A stretch of 64,000 nucleotides of DNA from Candidatus Edwardsbacteria bacterium (GCA_031082425.1 JAVHLB010000007.1:1-64000), one strand, 5' to 3'; shown: positions 8,793-20,777, numbered from the stretch's first letter. The notes: generated by a model from the letters alone, not told the origin. Numbers and translations: made by a program.

Positions 8793-9821
8793 TTAAAAAA
8801 CGGTCTTTAATATTTTGCCGGCCCGGACAATATCCCCATCACTTGCATCCAGGTGGGTCACCGCCCGCAGCTTGGTGGTTCCGAAGGGTATAACCCACAG
8901 GCCCTTTAGGGCCAGCTTCTTCATGGCCTGCTCGGAATTCATGCCGGTCCGTTTGATGTCAAAAACGATTATATTGGTCTGCACGCTCGTCAGATCGATT
9001 TTGATCTTTGATATTTGAGAAATCATCCGGCCCAGCATCTTGGCCCTCCTGTGGTCATCGGCCATCCTTTTGATATTATGCTTCAGGGCATAAAGACCCG
9101 CCCCGGCCAAAATTCCGGATTGGCGCATGCCACCGCCCAGCATCTTGCGGTTACGGGCCGCCCCGGCAATGAATTTTTTTTCTCCGGCCAGCACCGAGCC
9201 CACCGGGCAGCCCATCCCCTTGGAGAAGCAGACCATCACCGAGTCGAAATACCTGGCGTAATCTTTCAGAGCAATCCCGCTGGCCACCGAGGCATTCCAC
9301 AGGCGGGCCCCGTCCAGATGCATTTTGATCCCCTGCTTTTTGCCTATGGCCGATATCTTTTTGATCTCATCCAGCGGATAGACCGTCCCGCCCGCCCGGT
9401 TGTGGGTGTTCTCCAGGCAGACCAGGGTCGTTTTGGGCTGATGGATATCCTCGGGCCTGATGGCCTCCTGTATCTGCTCGGCAGACATCACCCCGCCCGG
9501 CCCGGTCAGGGCGTTGAACTGCACCCCGGACATCACCGCCGCCCCGGCCACCTCGTAGCGGAAGATGTGCGATTCGTAATCCAGGATCACCTCGTCCCCC
9601 GGCCGGGTATGGGCCATGATGGCCAGCTGGTTTCCCATGGTGCCGGAGGGCACGAACAGCCCGGCCTCCTTGCCCAGCAGTCTGGCGGTCTGGTTTTGCA
9701 GCTTGATGACGGTGGGGTCGTCGCCCAGCACGTCGTCGCCCAGCGGCGCGGCCATCATGGCCTTGATCATGGACGGGGTGGGCCGGGTGACGGTATCGGA
9801 ACGCAGGTCTATTATCTTCAT
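8793..9821 (-). CDS. ltaE: Low-specificity L-threonine aldolase
   Basis: 342 aa, the normal family length. A PLP enzyme that cleaves L-threonine or L-allo-threonine to glycine and acetaldehyde in the cytosol. It opens with the family signature D-L-R-S-D-T-V-T-R-P-T and continues with G-D-D-V-L-G-D-D-P-T, PSGTMGNQLA, H-L-D-G-A-R-L-W-N and C-F-S-K-G-M-G-C-P-V-G-S, where the Lys (about residue 200) should bind PLP. The ATG overlaps the upstream gene's stop as ATGA (9818-9821), suggesting translational coupling with the barrel-like gene although the functions look unrelated. The downstream terminator is at 8752-8779. Confidence 0.93.
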   Translation of the reverse strand: MKIIDLRSDTVTRPTPSMIKAMMAAPLGDDVLGDDPTVIKLQNQTARLLGKEAGLFVPSGTMGNQLAIMAHTRPGDEVILDYESHIFRYEVAGAAVMSGVQFNALTGPGGVMSAEQIQEAIRPEDIHQPKTTLVCLENTHNRAGGTVYPLDEIKKISAIGKKQGIKMHLDGARLWNASVASGIALKDYARYFDSVMVCFSKGMGCPVGSVLAGEKKFIAGAARNRKMLGGGMRQSGILAGAGLYALKHNIKRMADDHRRAKMLGRMISQISKIKIDLTSVQTNIIVFDIKRTGMNSEQAMKKLALKGLWVIPFGTTKLRAVTHLDASDGDIVRAGKILKTVF

Positions 9822-10360
9822 CTTGATTTATTGTTTGAGTTTTTAGTTTTTCGCGGTTTGAAATGATACCCGAATTTAGCTGAAAAGATAAACGGAATTT
9901 TGGAATCTATGAATCTACGACTGGTGGCGATTTCTAAAGAAAAGGTATATCCGCTCAGAGACATATTGCTTATACCTATTGGGATATAAAAATCATAATT
10001 GGTTTTGGGTTCTGTAACATTCCACCCTGCTTTATAAAATACATCGCTACCTGGTAACGGGGGTATTGCCGTTACCAAAACTCCAGTATATAATGTGGTC
10101 CTCATATTTCTTTGCCCTCTGAAATGATATTTTGGTCCGGCATAATAACCCCAAATACCGCCGCCTGCTTCAATGTTCAATATGGGCAATATAAAATAAT
10201 CTAACGACGCCGAAACAAGTATTGTCGGGCCGCCCAAATTCAAACTTAAACCCATAGGCCTTTTAACCCTCGGGTTCTCAACCGCAAAACTTGCTGCTTC
10301 TTGCGTATATATGACCGAACTAAACAATAGGGCGATTATAAGGAGTTTGTTTTTTTTCAT
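9818..10360 (-). CDS. Secreted or outer-membrane barrel-like protein, unknown
   Basis: 180 aa from the ATG at 10360, chosen because it starts a clear signal peptide (MKKNKLLIIALLFSSVIYTQ). The open frame extends to 10438, but those extra residues would bury the signal. The mature part alternates hydrophobic and polar residues with many Gly, Tyr and Phe (GLSLNLGG, IEAGGGIWGYYAGPKYHF, FIFSAKFGYHFKP), as in small outer-membrane barrels. No Shine-Dalgarno is visible and base use is more AT-rich than lpxB or ltaE on either side, which hints at later acquisition or a fast-evolving gene. The stop codon overlaps ltaE (ATGA). Confidence 0.65.
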   Translation of the reverse strand: MKKNKLLIIALLFSSVIYTQEAASFAVENPRVKRPMGLSLNLGGPTILVSASLDYFILPILNIEAGGGIWGYYAGPKYHFRGQRNMRTTLYTGVLVTAIPPLPGSDVFYKAGWNVTEPKTNYDFYIPIGISNMSLSGYTFSLEIATSRRFIDSKIPFIFSAKFGYHFKPRKTKNSNNKSR

Positions 10361-10444
10361 ATTTAATTTATTTTCGTTTATGCCATACATGCAGTTTTGG
10401 GCGATGAGCCCTTCGCCTCTAAAGTCACACCGCTTCAAACCTTT

Positions 10445-11587
10445 TCAACCTTTCGAACCTGTCAAACATTCCAATATCTCCTCTGCCGCCCGTCGGGCCG
10501 CTCCCGGCTCGCCCAGTAACTGCGGGATCCTGGCCAGTTCGTTGATGACCGCCTGGCGCGGAGGACCGTCTTCCAATAGCATCTTGGCCATCAGGAAGAT
10601 GGCCCCCGGACGGGCCTCCCACTGCAGGAATTCCGGGACCACCTTCCTGCCCGCCACCAGGTTCACCAGCCCGATGAACGGCAGCTTGACCAAAAGCTTG
10701 CCGATGATGAACGACAGGGGATTGGTCCTGTAGATGATGATCATCGGGGTCCCGGCCAGGCCGGTCTCCAGGGTGGCGGTGCCCGAGGCCACCAGCACCA
10801 GGCGGCTGTGGACCATCAGGTCGTAGGCCTGGTTTTCTACCAGGGCAACATTGATGTTGCAGCGGTCCAGTTGTTCTTTTATATACTGGCGGTCAATGTG
10901 CGGGGCCACCCCCAGCCCAAACTGGATATTCTGATCATCATCATGCAGCAACTGGCAGGCCTGCAGCATGGCCGGCAGGATCTTTTCCACCTCCTGGCGG
11001 CGGCTGCCGGGCAGCAGGCCGATCAGAGGGTTTTGTGGGTTCAATCCATACTGCCGGCAGAATTCCTCTTTCCCCAGGGAGGGCTTGACCGTATCCCTCA
11101 GGGGGTTCCCCACATACTTGGCCGGCACTTTCAATCGCTGGTAGAATTTCTCCTCGAAGGGCAGGATCACCAGCATCTTCTTTACCAGGCGCCGGATCAA
11201 CCTGACCCTTCGCCTGCCCCAGGCCCACACCTGCGGGGAAATGTAGTAGACCACCTCGATGCCCGCCTTTCTGGCGATCTTGGCAAAACGCAGATTGAAC
11301 CCGGGATAATCTATCAGCACCAACAGGTCGGGCTGGCGGCTGACCAGCAGCTCCTCCAGCCTTTTGAAGACCGAACGGATGAACGGCAGATGGGCCAGCA
11401 CCTCCACAAAGCCCATGAAGGAGAATTCCCTGATGTGGTAGACCAGCTCCATGCCGGCCGCCTGCATGCTCTCCCCGCCGATGCCGTAGATCTCCAGGCC
11501 GGGGTCCAGCTTTCGGAGTTCGCGCACCAGCATCCCGCCGTGCAGGTCGCCGGAGGTCTCCCCGGCAATGATCATTATTCTGGTCAT
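10445..11587 (-). CDS. lpxB: Lipid-A-disaccharide synthase
   Basis: 380 aa, the usual LpxB length. It joins UDP-2,3-diacylglucosamine and lipid X to give the lipid A disaccharide at the inner membrane face. Signatures: AGETSGDLHGG at the N-terminus, G-I-G-G-E-S-M, IDYPGFNLR, Y-Y-I-S-P-Q-V-W-A-W, YVGNPL, L-P-G-S-R and, near the C-terminus, V-A-S-G-T-A-T-L-E. The organism therefore makes lipid A and has a true outer membrane. It stands apart from other lpx genes here. A promoter can be read at 11618-11647 in the divergent region shared with the terC-like gene. Confidence 0.96.
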   Translation of the reverse strand: MTRIMIIAGETSGDLHGGMLVRELRKLDPGLEIYGIGGESMQAAGMELVYHIREFSFMGFVEVLAHLPFIRSVFKRLEELLVSRQPDLLVLIDYPGFNLRFAKIARKAGIEVVYYISPQVWAWGRRRVRLIRRLVKKMLVILPFEEKFYQRLKVPAKYVGNPLRDTVKPSLGKEEFCRQYGLNPQNPLIGLLPGSRRQEVEKILPAMLQACQLLHDDDQNIQFGLGVAPHIDRQYIKEQLDRCNINVALVENQAYDLMVHSRLVLVASGTATLETGLAGTPMIIIYRTNPLSFIIGKLLVKLPFIGLVNLVAGRKVVPEFLQWEARPGAIFLMAKMLLEDGPPRQAVINELARIPQLLGEPGAARRAAEEILECLTGSKG

Positions 11588-11617
11588 AACTGTAGATTCT
11601 TTACCGTATGATTTTCA

Positions 11618-11647
11618 AGTATAGCAGCTATCTGCTTTTCCTGGCAA
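11618..11647 (-). promoter_or_regulatory. Predicted lpxB promoter
   Basis: On the minus strand TTGCCA (11647-11642), an 18-base spacer and TATACT (11623-11618), about 30 bases upstream of the lpxB ATG at 11587. Confidence 0.5.
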
Positions 11648-11678
11648 GCCAAATGTTAAAACGCCCCTCCGGTTTTTC

Positions 11679-11708
11679 TTGACTAAAAGATGCCCCAGCG
11701 GTTATAAT
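11679..11708 (+). promoter_or_regulatory. Promoter of the TerC-like gene, placed for a leaderless transcript
   Basis: TTGACT (11679-11684), an 18-base spacer and a perfect TATAAT (11703-11708). The ATG begins only 7 bases after the -10 box, so transcription should start at or next to the initiation codon. Confidence 0.7.
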
Positions 11709-11715
11709 CCCACCC

Positions 11716-12627
11716 ATGCATCAATTATTAATGTGGTCCATATTCTCGGTGATGGTGTCGGGAATGCTTTTTATCGATATCTTTGCCACCAGCCACCGTC
11801 ATCACTCCATGTCCACCCGCAAGGCCCTGTTGTGGAGCATCGTCTGGATAAGCACCGCCCTGCTGTTCTGCCTGGGCATCTGGTATTTTCAGGGCCGGCT
11901 GCGGGCCCTGGAATTCCTGACCGGCTATATCATCGAGAAATCCCTGTCGGTGGACAACCTGTTCGTCTTCATCATGATCTTCGCCAGCTTCAAGCTGGGG
12001 CCGGAGCGCCAGCCGCTGGTGCTCAAATGGGGCATCCTGGGCGCGGTGGTCATGAGGGTGGTGCTGATCCTGTTCGGGGTGGCCCTGATGCAGGCCTTCC
12101 ACTGGGTGATCTACGTCTTCGGGGCCATCCTGCTGTTCACCGCCTACCGCATGGCCTTTGACGAAGCCCAGGACATTGAGATCGAAAAGCACCTGATGGT
12201 CAGGCTGTCGCGCAAACTGTTTCCCGTCAGCTGCGCCGACAATAAGGAAAAATTCTTCGTCCGGGAGGCCGGAAAACTTTGCGCCACCTCGTTATTCGTG
12301 GCCCTGCTGGTGGTGGAGGCCTCGGACCTGGTCTTCGCGGTGGATTCCATCCCGGCGGTGCTGGGCATCACCCGGGACCCCTTCATCGCCATCACCTCCA
12401 ATATCTTCGCCATCTTGGGCCTGCGGGCCCTGTATTTCCTGCTGGCCAACATCGTCAATAAATTCCGCTTCCTTAATTACGGCGTGGCACTGATCCTGGC
12501 CTTTGTGGGGGTCAAGATGATCCTGGCCGATATCTTCCACATCCCCATCGGCCTGTCGCTGGGGGTGATCATCCTTATCTTGGCCGGTTCGATCGTGGCC
12601 TCGCTGCTGCTAAAACCCAAAGAATAG
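11716..12627 (+). CDS. TerC/Alx-family integral membrane protein
   Basis: 303 aa with about eight membrane segments. Family marks are the acidic pairs E-K-S-L-S-V-D-N-L-F-V-F (about residues 75-86) and V-E-A-S-D-L-V-F-A-V-D-S-I-P-A-V (about 199-214). TerC/Alx proteins are linked to manganese export, metal supply to secreted proteins and tellurite resistance; the substrate cannot be read from this sequence. No Shine-Dalgarno precedes the ATG (CCCACCC), and the promoter position predicts a leaderless mRNA. It is monocistronic, ending at a strong terminator (12650-12684). I see no yybP-ykoY riboswitch, which often controls this family. Confidence 0.92.
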   Translation: MHQLLMWSIFSVMVSGMLFIDIFATSHRHHSMSTRKALLWSIVWISTALLFCLGIWYFQGRLRALEFLTGYIIEKSLSVDNLFVFIMIFASFKLGPERQPLVLKWGILGAVVMRVVLILFGVALMQAFHWVIYVFGAILLFTAYRMAFDEAQDIEIEKHLMVRLSRKLFPVSCADNKEKFFVREAGKLCATSLFVALLVVEASDLVFAVDSIPAVLGITRDPFIAITSNIFAILGLRALYFLLANIVNKFRFLNYGVALILAFVGVKMILADIFHIPIGLSLGVIILILAGSIVASLLLKPKE

Positions 12628-12649
12628 CTGTTTCCGGAAGATACCACCT

Positions 12650-12684
12650 GCGCCCGATAAACCTCCCGGGCGCTTTTTTATTTT
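12650..12684 (+). terminator. Intrinsic terminator after the TerC-like gene
   Basis: Stem GCGCCCG (12650-12656) with CGGGCGC (12667-12673), a 10-base loop, then TTTTTTATTTT. It lies between two convergent genes. Confidence 0.85.
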
Positions 12685-13571
12685 CACAAGGGGGTGGCCC
12701 GCACCGGTTTTTCGGCCACCGTCAGATAGACCCCGGCCAGTATCAGCAGCCCGCCGAGGGCCTCGAAGACGGTGGGCATCTGCCTTAAAAAAGCCCAGGC
12801 CAGCAGGGCCGAGCCCACCGGCTCGGTGATGATCAACATGGCGATCTTGGGGGTGGAGAAATATTTCAGCCCCCAGTTGAAGGCGCTGTGGCCGATCAGC
12901 TGCGGTCCCAGGGCCAGCAGTACGAAGAACAGCCAGGTCCGGCCGTCGAAACCCCATAGCGGAACCCGGAAAACCAGCGAGGCTGCTAAAATTATGACGG
13001 CGGTGGTTCCGTAGCACAAAGTGATATAGGGCAGGATCCCCATCCTGTTGCGCAGGTACCGCCCCACCAGCAGATAGCAGGAGGCCATCACCGCCCCGCC
13101 CAGAGCCAGCAGGTTGCCGAAATTGGCATCGCCCGAAAGGTCTGACCGGCCGGCGATCAGCCCGCCCCCCAGCAGCACCAGCAGTATGGCCAGAAAGATC
13201 CTGATGCCGGGCCTCTCCCGGAACAACAGCCAGCCCAGCAGGCTGACAAACAGCGGATTGGTGGTGACGAATACCACCGAACTGGCCACAGAGGTGTAGT
13301 TCAGGGAATAGATCCACAGAATGAAATGCAGGCTTAAGAAAAGCCCCGATAGCCCCGCCCATAAAACATCGGCCCGGCGGAGATGCTTGAATCCCCCTTT
13401 TGCCGCGAAGGCCGGCAGCAGCAGCAGCGATGCGAACCCCAGCCGGTAAAGGGCGATGGCCAGGGGCGGGGCCTGGCAGCTTTTTATCAGCACCGCGGCA
13501 AATGATATGGCGGTGATGCCGGCCAGCATCACCGGCCAGAGATAGGGGGGCCGGTTTGGCTGTGGAGACAT
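12684..13571 (-). CDS. EamA/DMT-superfamily transporter
   Basis: 295 aa from the ATG at 13571; a TTG five codons upstream (13586) is an alternative and neither has a clear Shine-Dalgarno. There are ten predicted membrane helices in two homologous EamA halves of about 140 residues. Marks include Y-R-L-G-F-A, the S-L-N-Y-T-S-V-A-S-S-V-V-F region ending helix 4, and A-L-G-P-Q-L-I-G-H-S and I-T-E-P-V-G-S-A-L-L-A-W in the second half. Family members export amino acids or other metabolites; the substrate cannot be assigned. It starts just downstream of rel and is probably co-transcribed with it. Confidence 0.88.
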   Translation of the reverse strand: MSPQPNRPPYLWPVMLAGITAISFAAVLIKSCQAPPLAIALYRLGFASLLLLPAFAAKGGFKHLRRADVLWAGLSGLFLSLHFILWIYSLNYTSVASSVVFVTTNPLFVSLLGWLLFRERPGIRIFLAILLVLLGGGLIAGRSDLSGDANFGNLLALGGAVMASCYLLVGRYLRNRMGILPYITLCYGTTAVIILAASLVFRVPLWGFDGRTWLFFVLLALGPQLIGHSAFNWGLKYFSTPKIAMLIITEPVGSALLAWAFLRQMPTVFEALGGLLILAGVYLTVAEKPVRATPL

Positions 13572-13595
13572 AAATTTATTGCTCAAAATGATTTA

Positions 13596-15830
13596 TCATT
13601 TCCCCCGGGATAGTATCCGGGAAACATTATATACGTCTTTTATCCGCGACAGCCCGGCCATCAGGTTCTCCAGTTGTTCCCGGGAGCCTATCTCCACCGT
13701 GACCCTGATGCTTTGCCGGCTGCTCCTGGTGGAGGACTTGGTGGCCTGGATCCTCAGCTTGGCCTGGTTGATGGCGTTGACCACGTCGAACAACAGATCC
13801 GGACGATCCATGCCCTCGACATTCAGAATGACGGCATAGGACGATCCCGGTTCCTGTTCCACCCAGCTTACCTTGACCACCCGGTCAGGGCTGGAGGCCA
13901 GATTGCGATAGTTGGGGCAGTCCCGTCGGTGGACCGAGATGCCCTTTCCCAGGGAGATGTAGCCGAACACCTCGTCCCCGAAGATGGGCGAACAGCAGCG
14001 GGCAAAGCGCACCGCCACATTATCCACCCCGGCCATGCCGATCCCCGAAGGACGCTGGTTGGTCTTCCTGGCAGGCGGCAGGGAAGCCGCCGGCGTGGCC
14101 GGCAGTTCCGGGCTGATCAGGGCCTTGATCTTTTTGACCACCGTCCCGGCGGCCAGCTCGCCATAGCCCACCGATACGAAAAGATCATCCGGCGAAGCGA
14201 ATTTATAGTGCTCCAACAGGGAGCGGATTATCTCGGAATTATCCAGGGCGATCTCCATCCGGTTTTTCCTGGTCTCCGCCAGCAGCGCCTCCCGGCCCAA
14301 AGCCACATATTCCGGCCTTTTTTCCTTTTTGAACCACTGCCGGATCTTGTTCCTGGCGTGGTGGCTGCGCACCACCTTCAGCCAGCCGGCCGAGGGGCTG
14401 CTCTGCTTGGAGGTCAGTATCTCCGCAATGTCGGCATTGTTGAGCTTATACTCCAGGGGAACTATCCGGGAGTTGACCTTGGCCCCGATGAAACGGTGGC
14501 CCACCTCGGTGTGTATCCGGTAGGCAAAATCCAGCGGGGTGGAGCCGGCCGGCAGGTCTATCACCTGGCCCTTGGGGGTGAACACGAACACCTCTTTCTG
14601 CAGCAGGTCCAGTTTCAGGTTCTCGATGTACTCCCGGGCGTCGCGCGACTCCTCTTGCCAGTCCAGCATCCGCCTTATCCAGGGATAGACCTCCCCGGTA
14701 AGGTTGATGTCGGTGCCGGATTTTTTCTCCTTGTAGGCCCAGTGGGCAGCAACGCCGTATTCGTTGATCTGGTGCATCTCGAGGGTCCGGATCTGGACCT
14801 CCACCGGCTGGTTGCCCGGCCCGTAGATGGTGGTGTGCAGCGAGCGGTAATTGTTGGATTTGGGCATGGCGATGTAATCCTTGAACCGGTCCTGAAAAGG
14901 CATCCACAGGCTGTGGATTATCCCCAGCACCTGGTAGCACTCCGGCACGCTGGCCACGATCACCCTTACCGCCAGCAGGTCGTAGATATCGTCGATGCTG
15001 CGGCCCTTGTCGCGCATCTTGCGGTAGATCCCGTAAAAATGCTTGGGCCGGCCCTCGATGATGAAATCCTTCATCTCGGCCGAGGCCAGGCTGTTCTTCA
15101 GGACGGCCTTCATCTCCGCTATCTGCTTCTCCCTCTCCTGGCGCTTTTGGGTCACCTTCTGGGAGAGCTCCAGGTATTCCTCGGGCTCCAGATAGGAAAG
15201 GGCCAGATCCTCCAACTGCCATTTGAAATCCCATATTCCCAGCCGGCTGGCTATGGGGGCGAAAATCTCCAGGGTCTCCCGGGCGATCAACTCCCGTTTT
15301 TCCTGGGGCAGCGAACTCAGGGTTTTCAGGTTATTCAGCCGGTCGGCCAGTTTTATCAGGATCACCCGGATATCCTTGGCCATGGCCAGAAATATCTTCC
15401 TCAGGTTCTCCGCCTGGTGATCCACTGCCTGCCTGCCGGGCTTGAGGCCGCGGCTCTGCTCCCGGGGCAGGCTGATGGCCGCCAGCTTGGTGACCCCCTC
15501 CACCAGATCGGCCACCGGCTTTCCGAAATCGTCAGCGATGCCCTGGTAGCCCACCTCGGTATCCTCCAGAACGTCGTGCAGCAGGGCCGCGGCAATGGTG
15601 GAGACATCCATCCTGATGTCGGCCAGCAACAGGGCCACCGCCAGGGGGTGGACGATAAACTCCTCGCCGGAGGCCCTGGCCTGCCGTTCATGGGCGGCGC
15701 TGGCCATCTGGTAGGCTTTCTCCAGCACGGCCCAATCCGCCGGGTCCTTATCATAACGCTGAAAACTCTCTTTTAGCTGGCCGAACATCCTGTCCGGCGT
15801 GGGGTTATTTCCGATATGGGCTTTGGTCAT
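13596..15830 (-). CDS. rel: Bifunctional (p)ppGpp synthetase/hydrolase (Rel/SpoT family)
   Basis: 744 aa, full length. It makes and degrades (p)ppGpp and so sets the stringent response. The hydrolase HD domain is intact: H47, H61, H85-D86 and E89-D90 in A-L-L-H-D-V-L-E-D. The synthetase domain has DLLAVRVIV (about 285-292), Y-R-S-L-H-T-T (328-334) and E344 in E-V-Q-I-R-T, all expected for an active enzyme. TGS (about 415-475) and C-terminal ACT (about 670-744) regulatory domains follow. No second long RSH gene is in the window. A near-consensus promoter (15869-15897) drives it divergently from ligA, and a DMT transporter gene follows closely. Confidence 0.96.
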   Translation of the reverse strand: MTKAHIGNNPTPDRMFGQLKESFQRYDKDPADWAVLEKAYQMASAAHERQARASGEEFIVHPLAVALLLADIRMDVSTIAAALLHDVLEDTEVGYQGIADDFGKPVADLVEGVTKLAAISLPREQSRGLKPGRQAVDHQAENLRKIFLAMAKDIRVILIKLADRLNNLKTLSSLPQEKRELIARETLEIFAPIASRLGIWDFKWQLEDLALSYLEPEEYLELSQKVTQKRQEREKQIAEMKAVLKNSLASAEMKDFIIEGRPKHFYGIYRKMRDKGRSIDDIYDLLAVRVIVASVPECYQVLGIIHSLWMPFQDRFKDYIAMPKSNNYRSLHTTIYGPGNQPVEVQIRTLEMHQINEYGVAAHWAYKEKKSGTDINLTGEVYPWIRRMLDWQEESRDAREYIENLKLDLLQKEVFVFTPKGQVIDLPAGSTPLDFAYRIHTEVGHRFIGAKVNSRIVPLEYKLNNADIAEILTSKQSSPSAGWLKVVRSHHARNKIRQWFKKEKRPEYVALGREALLAETRKNRMEIALDNSEIIRSLLEHYKFASPDDLFVSVGYGELAAGTVVKKIKALISPELPATPAASLPPARKTNQRPSGIGMAGVDNVAVRFARCCSPIFGDEVFGYISLGKGISVHRRDCPNYRNLASSPDRVVKVSWVEQEPGSSYAVILNVEGMDRPDLLFDVVNAINQAKLRIQATKSSTRSSRQSIRVTVEIGSREQLENLMAGLSRIKDVYNVSRILSRGK

Positions 15831-15868
15831 TACGGCTTCTTTTAATAATATACGGCTTGACGTGGATT

Positions 15869-15897
15869 ATTATAATGTAGTATCCTAATATCGTCAA
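15869..15897 (-). promoter_or_regulatory. rel promoter
   Basis: On the minus strand TTGACG (15897-15892), a 17-base spacer and perfect TATAAT (15874-15869), about 38 bases before the rel ATG. CTTGACG at 15856-15862 mirrors the CGTCAAG at 15892-15898, flanking the -10 as an inverted repeat. Confidence 0.7.
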
Positions 15898-15908
15898 GGC
15901 AAATGTAA

Positions 15909-19186
<3,278 letters not shown>

Positions 19187-19204
19187 ACAGATTACAAGAT
19201 CAAC

Positions 19205-19240
19205 AAAAAAGGCAGGGGAAATTTCTCCTGCCTTTTTTGT
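19205..19240. terminator. Bidirectional terminator between convergent genes
   Basis: A-rich arm, stem GGCAGG (19211-19216) with CCTGCC (19227-19232), loop, then TTTTTTGTTTTTT. The mirrored A and T tracts would let it stop transcription from both the deaminase gene (+) and the lipoprotein gene (-). Confidence 0.85.
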
Positions 19241-19254
19241 TTTTTGGCGAGCCT

Positions 19255-20073
19255 TTACTTTTTTGAGTCAAAGGTATGCTGGATAGCCCAGTTTTCCGAG
19301 AGCAGGGTATAGTATCCACGCGGGCTGACGCCGTCGGCGTAGAAATGCATCCGGCAGAATTCAACCCCTCCGGCCGACACCTTGCCGTCGCCCGAACCGT
19401 TGGCGATCAGGGTGATCTCGCCGGTAATGGCGGCCATAGCATATCCGGTTGTTACCGCCACGGGGTAGGTGCCGGAGTAGACGAAGTGGCCGCTGTGGTC
19501 GTTGACCCCGACGTTGTCGAAATTCATGTGCCAGTAGTAGCCATAGTTAACCCCAAGCACATAATAGGGGATGTCATACTTCCACAGGCCGTGCACGGTA
19601 TTCGGCTTGGTCTGCCAGCCGATGGTATAGTAATAGGTGAAGTTGTAGGCGGTGGCGTCAAGCCACTCGTACTTGAATTCAAGGCTGTCGGGGTTGACGA
19701 CCAGGGTATCGCTCCAGGGGTCCGGCATCAGGTGGACGCCCCACCGGTACTGGGCGCTGAAGGTCTGCCACCACCAGTGGGTCGCAGTGTCATAATGCCA
19801 GCTAGTGTCGGGCGGGTTCTTAACGCCGTCATTCTGGGCATCAGAAGTCAGGGAGAAACCGCCGCCGCTAAGCATGTCCATGTTGCCCTGCACTTGTTCA
19901 ACACCGGCTAAGGTTTGGGTCGCCGCTAAATCGCCTACCGTGGCTTCCTGTGCAGCAGGGATCGTGGTAGCGGTGGTGGTCGGAATTTCGGTCGGAGTAT
20001 CCTTGCTGCAGCCGAAGCTGATCACCAGGAGCAATACCGCCGACAGGGACAGGAAGATCTTCAGGGCCTTCAT
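19255..20073 (-). CDS. Predicted lipoprotein, unknown function
   Basis: 272 aa from the ATG at 20073, chosen because AAGGAG lies 5 bases upstream and the resulting N-terminus is a lipoprotein signal (MKALKIFLSLSAVLLLVISFGC) with Cys 22 as lipidation site. A Thr/Pro-rich linker (about 25-45) follows. The rest is rich in Tyr and Trp with a beta pattern (THWWWQTFSAQYRWG, FTYYYTIGWQTKP, YYWHMNFDNVGVNDHSGHF), suggesting a soluble beta-sandwich at the cell surface or periplasm. I recognise no family. It is the last gene of the leftward run starting at the ABC exporter. Confidence 0.78.
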   Translation of the reverse strand: MKALKIFLSLSAVLLLVISFGCSKDTPTEIPTTTATTIPAAQEATVGDLAATQTLAGVEQVQGNMDMLSGGGFSLTSDAQNDGVKNPPDTSWHYDTATHWWWQTFSAQYRWGVHLMPDPWSDTLVVNPDSLEFKYEWLDATAYNFTYYYTIGWQTKPNTVHGLWKYDIPYYVLGVNYGYYWHMNFDNVGVNDHSGHFVYSGTYPVAVTTGYAMAAITGEITLIANGSGDGKVSAGGVEFCRMHFYADGVSPRGYYTLLSENWAIQHTFDSKK

Positions 20074-20126
20074 TTTTTCTCCTTTATAATGGTTGATCAT
20101 TCTTTTAATACCCTGCTAATAAGATA

Positions 20127-20762
20127 TCAGATTATTTTGAAAGTGTCAAGCAGCTTTTTAATCTGCTTTTTATCCAATTTTTTCGCTCCGCCCAATTGTC
20201 CGGCCGCCAGCATGACCCTGGCCAGGTGCTCCACCCTCTCCATCCGGTGCAGGGCCTCGGCAACATCCTTTCCCAGGGTCAGCACCCCGTGATTGGCCAG
20301 CAGAATGGCGTTGTGCTTTTTGATATGTGGTGCGATGGATCTGGGCACCTCGTCGGTGGAGGGGGTGGCGTATTTTGCCAGGGGCACCGGCCCCACGGTC
20401 AATATTACTTCCGGAAGGACCGGATCGGTCAGGGGTATTCCGGCGGTGGCAAAAGCGGTGGCCGCCGGGGGATGGGCATGCACCACCGCTTTTATATCGG
20501 GGCGCATCCGGTAGGCGTACAGGTGCATCTTTATCTCGGAGGAGGGCCTCCCTCTCCCGGCCAGCGTTTTCCCCTCGAGATTGCATATCAAAAGCTGTGA
20601 TCCTTTGATCTCGCCCTTGGACAGCATCGACGGGGTGATCATTATTCCGCCACCATCAAGCCTGGCTGAAACATTGCCATCGGTGGCCGCCACAAAGCCC
20701 AGTTGGTCCAGCCGTTGACAGCATTTTACCATCTGTTGCCGTAAGCTATTCTGATAGACCAT
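20127..20762 (-). CDS. Class II aldolase/adducin-family protein
   Basis: 211 aa, typical of the FucA/AraD/MtnB superfamily of zinc-dependent aldolases, epimerases and dehydratases on sugar phosphates. Seen: A-T-D-G-N-V-S-A-R (substrate phosphate loop, about 25-33), R-P-S-S-E-I-K-M-H (Glu about 76, likely general acid/base), V-H-A-H-P-P (two zinc His, about 94-97) and A-N-H-G-V (third His, about 158). The substrate cannot be set; L-fuculose-1-phosphate-type aldolase or methylthioribulose-1-phosphate dehydratase are both possible. It starts 15 bases after the ABC gene stop and is probably the fourth gene of that transcript. Confidence 0.85.
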   Translation of the reverse strand: MVYQNSLRQQMVKCCQRLDQLGFVAATDGNVSARLDGGGIMITPSMLSKGEIKGSQLLICNLEGKTLAGRGRPSSEIKMHLYAYRMRPDIKAVVHAHPPAATAFATAGIPLTDPVLPEVILTVGPVPLAKYATPSTDEVPRSIAPHIKKHNAILLANHGVLTLGKDVAEALHRMERVEHLARVMLAAGQLGGAKKLDKKQIKKLLDTFKII

Positions 20763-20777
20763 GTCCTTATGCTCCCA

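Noticed and set aside
11588..11715. yybP-ykoY manganese riboswitch before the TerC-like gene
   Set aside because: The predicted transcript has practically no leader, and the divergent region is also used by the lpxB promoter; no conserved riboswitch core seen.
13674..15776. 700-codon open frame on the plus strand opposite rel
   Set aside because: It is antisense to a full, motif-complete Rel protein; its translation is rich in His, Gln, Gly and Pro with no domain, as expected from the complement of GC-rich coding DNA.
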